The notes beneath the pieces are model-generated. The model saw only the letters and a list, made by a program, of their open reading frames with translations. It ran no database searches and was not told the DNA's origin. Of a stretch of 17,777 bases of DNA, positions 15,504 through 17,777 are shown one piece after another. Position numbers and translations under genes: made by a program. Within the stretch, counting starts at the first letter, position 1. Every line of letters begins with the position of its first letter. This DNA comes from an uncultured Rhodospirillaceae bacterium (lineage in GTDB: Bacteria; Pseudomonadota; Alphaproteobacteria; MPNO01). The stretch lies in the NCBI GenBank assembly GCA_937916005.1, contig CALGIA010000219.1:1-17777 (forward strand). The letters are read 5' to 3'.

Positions 15504-16238
15504 TCAGCCGCCCTTCTTGATGTCGATTGTCACGACATTGGCGAACAGGAAGACCACCATCGTGGAAACAAGATAGATCACGTCGCGCACATCGATGACG
15601 CCCTTCATGATCCCATCGAAATGGGTCAGGAAGCTCATGGATCCGACGAGGTCGGTCAGGAATGGCGGCGCCCAGCCCTTGAAGGCGCCCTGCACCATTT
15701 CAAGCCCGCTCATCATGAACAGGAAGCACACCGCGGCCGAGATTACGAAGGCAATGACCTGATTGCGCGTCAATGCGGATACGAAGCACGCGATGGACAA
15801 AAAGGCGCCCGCCATCAGCAGGCTGCCCACATAGCCGGCGACGATCACGCCATTGTCGGGGTCGCCGAGATAATTGACCGTGATCCAGATCGGGAATGTC
15901 AGCGCCAGCGCGATCGCCGCGAAGGCCCAGGACGCCAGGAACTTGCCGATCACCGCCTGGGTGGTCGATATGGGAAGCGTCATCAGCAGTTCGATGGTCC
16001 CGGTCTTGCGTTCCTCGGCCCAGAGCCGCATGCCGATGGAGGGGATCAGGAACAGATACAGCCAGGGATGGAAGGAAAAGAATGCCGTCAAATCGGCCTG
16101 GCCGCGATTGAAGAAGCCGCCGAAATAGAACGTCACCGCCCCCATCAAGGCGAGAAAGATGACGATGAAGACATAGGCGAGCGGCGTGGTGAAGTATCCA
16201 GCGAGTTCGCGCTTGGCGATGGTGAATGATTTGTCCAT
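15504..16238 (-). CDS. ABC-2 type transporter permease (GldF-like)
   Basis: This 244-residue inner-membrane protein has six hydrophobic segments (about 18-40, 57-73, 98-120, 131-155, 160-180, 218-238). The hallmark EERKTGTIELLMTLP (75-89) is the cytosolic coupling loop typical of GldF/NosY-like ABC-2 permeases, and the GYFTTPLAYVFI start is also characteristic. I place the start at 16238, where an AGGGGCGG purine stretch lies upstream. A longer reading from 16316 would overlap the ATPase gene and add a charged, non-family N-terminus. It forms the channel for the ATPase encoded 10 bp upstream. Confidence 0.9.
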   Translation of the reverse strand: MDKSFTIAKRELAGYFTTPLAYVFIVIFLALMGAVTFYFGGFFNRGQADLTAFFSFHPWLYLFLIPSIGMRLWAEERKTGTIELLMTLPISTTQAVIGKFLASWAFAAIALALTFPIWITVNYLGDPDNGVIVAGYVGSLLMAGAFLSIACFVSALTRNQVIAFVISAAVCFLFMMSGLEMVQGAFKGWAPPFLTDLVGSMSFLTHFDGIMKGVIDVRDVIYLVSTMVVFLFANVVTIDIKKGG

Positions 16239-16248
16239 TGATCCGCCC

Positions 16249-17193
16249 CTATCGCGACAACGTGATGGAACGGAACACTTCGTCGAGATGTCCCTGCTCG
16301 GCGCGGATTTCCTCAACCGGGAAATCGCTTTGCCGGATGAATGCGCTGATGTCGGGGAGGATCGCCTTGCCGTCCCTGGGCATCACCATCATGTGGGCGA
16401 TCGGCGCCGACCGGTCGACCATGGTGACGCTGGCGACGCCGGAGATCTTCACAAGCTGGGCATGCATTTCATCGGCCTTGTCGTCGGAGACCCGGATGCT
16501 GACCGCGTTATAGAAGCTTGAACGCGACTCCAGGGATTCCGGCGTGCCGTCGGCGACGACCTTGCCGCGGGAGATGATGATGGCCCGGCTGCACACCGCG
16601 CCGACCTCTTCCAGCAGATGGGTCGAAATTACGATCACCTTGTTTTCCGACATCTCGCGGATCAACTGGCGGACTTCATGCTTCTGATTGGGGTCTAGCC
16701 CGTCGGTCGGTTCATCCAGCACCAGAATTTCCGGATCGTGGAGAATGGCCTGGGCCACCGCCACCCGGCGTTTGTACCCTTTCGACAACGTGCCGATGGG
16801 TTGCTGGAATACCTCGTGAAGATTGATCCGTTCCGCCGCGCGCGCCACCGCGTCGTCGCGCTCCTTGCCCGCCAGCCCGCGGATTTCGGCGACGAAGCGG
16901 AGCAGGCCCTCCGGCGTCATTTCTTCATAAAGCGGCGCGCCCTCGGGCACGTAGCCGATGCGTCGCTTGACCTCGATTGGCGATTTGGTGACATCGAACC
17001 CGCAGACCACCGCCGTCCCAAAACTGGGCGGCAGGAATCCCGTTATCATCCGCATGGCCGTCGTCTTGCCAGCGCCGTTGGGTCCTAAAAACCCTAAAAC
17101 TTCGCCCCGATCGACGGAAAAACTCACGTCGTCGACGGCTGTAAACGGACCGAAACGCTTGGTCAGGCGCTGGATATCCAGCATCTGGCTCAT
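16249..17193 (-). CDS. ABC transporter ATP-binding protein (GldA-like)
   Basis: This 314-residue ATPase is of the ABC-2 exporter class. It has Walker A GPNGAGKT (37-44), the signature LSKGYKRR (136-143), Walker B EILVLDE (155-161) with PTDGLDPNQ, and the switch His in ISTHLLEEV (H192). The LSKGY signature, instead of LSGGQ, is typical of the GldA/NatA-like group. The Q-loop position reads YVPEGAPLYEEMT, with Glu where Gln is usual, which also occurs in this group. Residues after about 220 form the C-terminal regulatory extension. AAGGAA lies seven bases before the ATG. It is the first gene of the four-gene operon (ATPase, permease, GldG-like, DUF4340), and its promoter should lie in 17194-17410. 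Confidence 0.93.
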   Translation of the reverse strand: MSQMLDIQRLTKRFGPFTAVDDVSFSVDRGEVLGFLGPNGAGKTTAMRMITGFLPPSFGTAVVCGFDVTKSPIEVKRRIGYVPEGAPLYEEMTPEGLLRFVAEIRGLAGKERDDAVARAAERINLHEVFQQPIGTLSKGYKRRVAVAQAILHDPEILVLDEPTDGLDPNQKHEVRQLIREMSENKVIVISTHLLEEVGAVCSRAIIISRGKVVADGTPESLESRSSFYNAVSIRVSDDKADEMHAQLVKISGVASVTMVDRSAPIAHMMVMPRDGKAILPDISAFIRQSDFPVEEIRAEQGHLDEVFRSITLSR

Positions 17194-17371
17194 ATTCGAA
17201 TTCCTTTTCCCAATTTTTTGCCTCTACCCAGCATTTTGCTTCGGGCTTTTCCGACCAATTATAGCCCTGATCCTGTTCGGCCCGGATGTCTCATTATGGA
17301 ATGCTCGAAAGGTTTGGAGATACAGAGGGTTATTGTCAAGGGGGGGCAGGGTGGATTAGGGCGGCAATTGG

Positions 17372-17386
17372 GCAAATTTAATTTGC
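17372..17386. promoter_or_regulatory. Small palindrome upstream of the Gld-type operon
   Basis: GCAAAT-TTA-ATTTGC is a perfect 6-bp inverted repeat with a 3-bp centre, in the gap between the small heat-shock gene and the ATPase gene. It could be an operator or a short hairpin. It lies about 180 bp upstream of the ATPase ATG. The only promoter-like match nearby is a lone minus-strand TTGACA (17339-17334) with no good -10, so regulation here is unproven. Confidence 0.25.
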
Positions 17387-17414
17387 AGGCGGTTTTTCCA
17401 GGAACTAACGAGCA

Positions 17415-17446
17415 GGGGCCCGGACAGTTTTCACCGTCCGGACCCC
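17415..17446 (-). terminator. Strong stem-loop downstream of the small heat-shock gene
   Basis: Read on the minus strand, GGGGTCCGGACGGT, loop GAAA, ACTGTCCGGGCCCC pair over 14 positions (two are G-T pairs), closing a GAAA tetraloop. The stem starts 27 nt after the Hsp20 stop codon. No long T-run follows (TGCTCGTTAG), so it may be a weak intrinsic terminator, an RNA-stabilising 3' structure, or both. Confidence 0.6.
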
Positions 17447-17473
17447 GATCATCAGGTTGGATTGTGGCGACAG

Positions 17474-17777
17474 TTAGGCGGCCGGTTGGTGCTCGATGCC
17501 GGCACCCGCCGATTTGATGTGAATCTGGCGCGGCTTCATCGCTTCGGGCACTTCACGGACCAGATCGATCAACAGCATGCCGTTCACCAGATCCGCGTCG
17601 CGGACCTCCACATGGTCGGCCAGCTGGAACCGGCGCTCGAAAGCCCGTCCCGCGATGCCGCGATGCAGATATTTCACATCATTGGTCTCGGTCTCGGCCT
17701 TGACGCGGCCCTTGACGACCAACGTTCCGTCCTTGGCCTCGATATCCAAATCTTCAGGACTGAAACCGGCCACCGCG
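17474..17777 (-). CDS. IbpA-type small heat-shock protein (Hsp20), partial at the N-terminus
   Basis: These are the last 101 or so codons of a small heat-shock chaperone of the alpha-crystallin family, which binds unfolding proteins without ATP. The visible part opens inside the conserved AVAGFSPEDLDI strand, continues with LVVKGR, and has the IbpA-like core YLHRGIAGRAFERRFQLADH and NGMLLIDLVREVPEAMKPR. It ends with the C-terminal I-x-I type motif IHI, used in oligomer assembly. The GTG at 17773 is an internal Val of AVAGF rather than a start, so the gene continues beyond the right edge. A strong stem-loop follows the stop. Heat control is likely for the family, but its promoter is outside the window. 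Confidence 0.93.
   Translation of the reverse strand, partial: AVAGFSPEDLDIEAKDGTLVVKGRVKAETETNDVKYLHRGIAGRAFERRFQLADHVEVRDADLVNGMLLIDLVREVPEAMKPRQIHIKSAGAGIEHQPAA

Noticed and set aside
17334..17339. A perfect minus-strand TTGACA as a promoter -35 for the Gld-type operon
   Set aside because: No acceptable -10 lies 16-18 bp downstream, so it was not listed as a promoter.
17773..17777. GTG as the start of the Hsp20 gene
   Set aside because: It encodes the Val of the conserved AVAGF strand; the family has a further N-terminal region, so the gene is cut by the window edge.

Overview
The window looks like chromosomal DNA of a GC-rich alphaproteobacterium. I infer this from the codon bias, the STAS-fused MlaE permease, the IbpA-type Hsp20 and the general gene repertoire; there is no rRNA or other phylogenetic marker. 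I see no insertion sequence, integrase, tRNA, rRNA or CRISPR array. Coding density is high, and the longest stretches without a gene are 2565-2849 (285 bp) and 17194-17473 (280 bp). The genes at both ends are cut by the window edges.

Layout, left to right. (1) Positions 1-2564, minus strand: a large secreted serralysin-type zinc metalloprotease with many RTX calcium-binding repeats, C-terminus outside the window. (2) 2850-3350, plus: a HigA-like helix-turn-helix protein with an acidic Glu-Pro tail and no adjacent HigB toxin. (3) 3372-4532, minus: a bicupin ring-cleaving dioxygenase of the gentisate 1,2-dioxygenase family, divergent from (4) 4619-5500, plus: an EamA/DMT-family membrane transporter. 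(5) 8710-5501, minus: a three-gene set of Gfo/Idh/MocA oxidoreductase, DUF993 (DapA-like aldolase/lyase) and TIM-barrel sugar isomerase/epimerase. It is probably a catabolic operon for a sugar, polyol or related compound whose substrate cannot be read from sequence. (6) 8875-12436, plus: an Mla-type lipid ABC transporter operon (STAS-MlaE permease, MlaF ATPase, MlaD MCE protein, PqiC-like lipoprotein). (7) 17193-12478, minus: a Gld-type ABC-2 exporter operon (ATPase, permease, GldG-like auxiliary protein, DUF4340 protein). (8) 17474 to the right edge, minus: an IbpA-family small heat-shock protein, N-terminus outside the window, followed by a strong stem-loop.

Two operons concern the cell envelope. 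The Mla set should move phospholipids between the inner and outer membranes. The Gld-type set is a widespread ABC system of unknown substrate. The three-gene set reads as an oxidise, isomerise and cleave chemistry module, and its divergent promoter region carries an AT-rich inverted repeat. I found no clear new defence or mobile system. The best candidates for new biology are the DUF993 catabolic cluster, the Gld/DUF4340 exporter outside gliding bacteria, the protease's long N-terminal extension, and the toxin-less HigA with its acidic tail.
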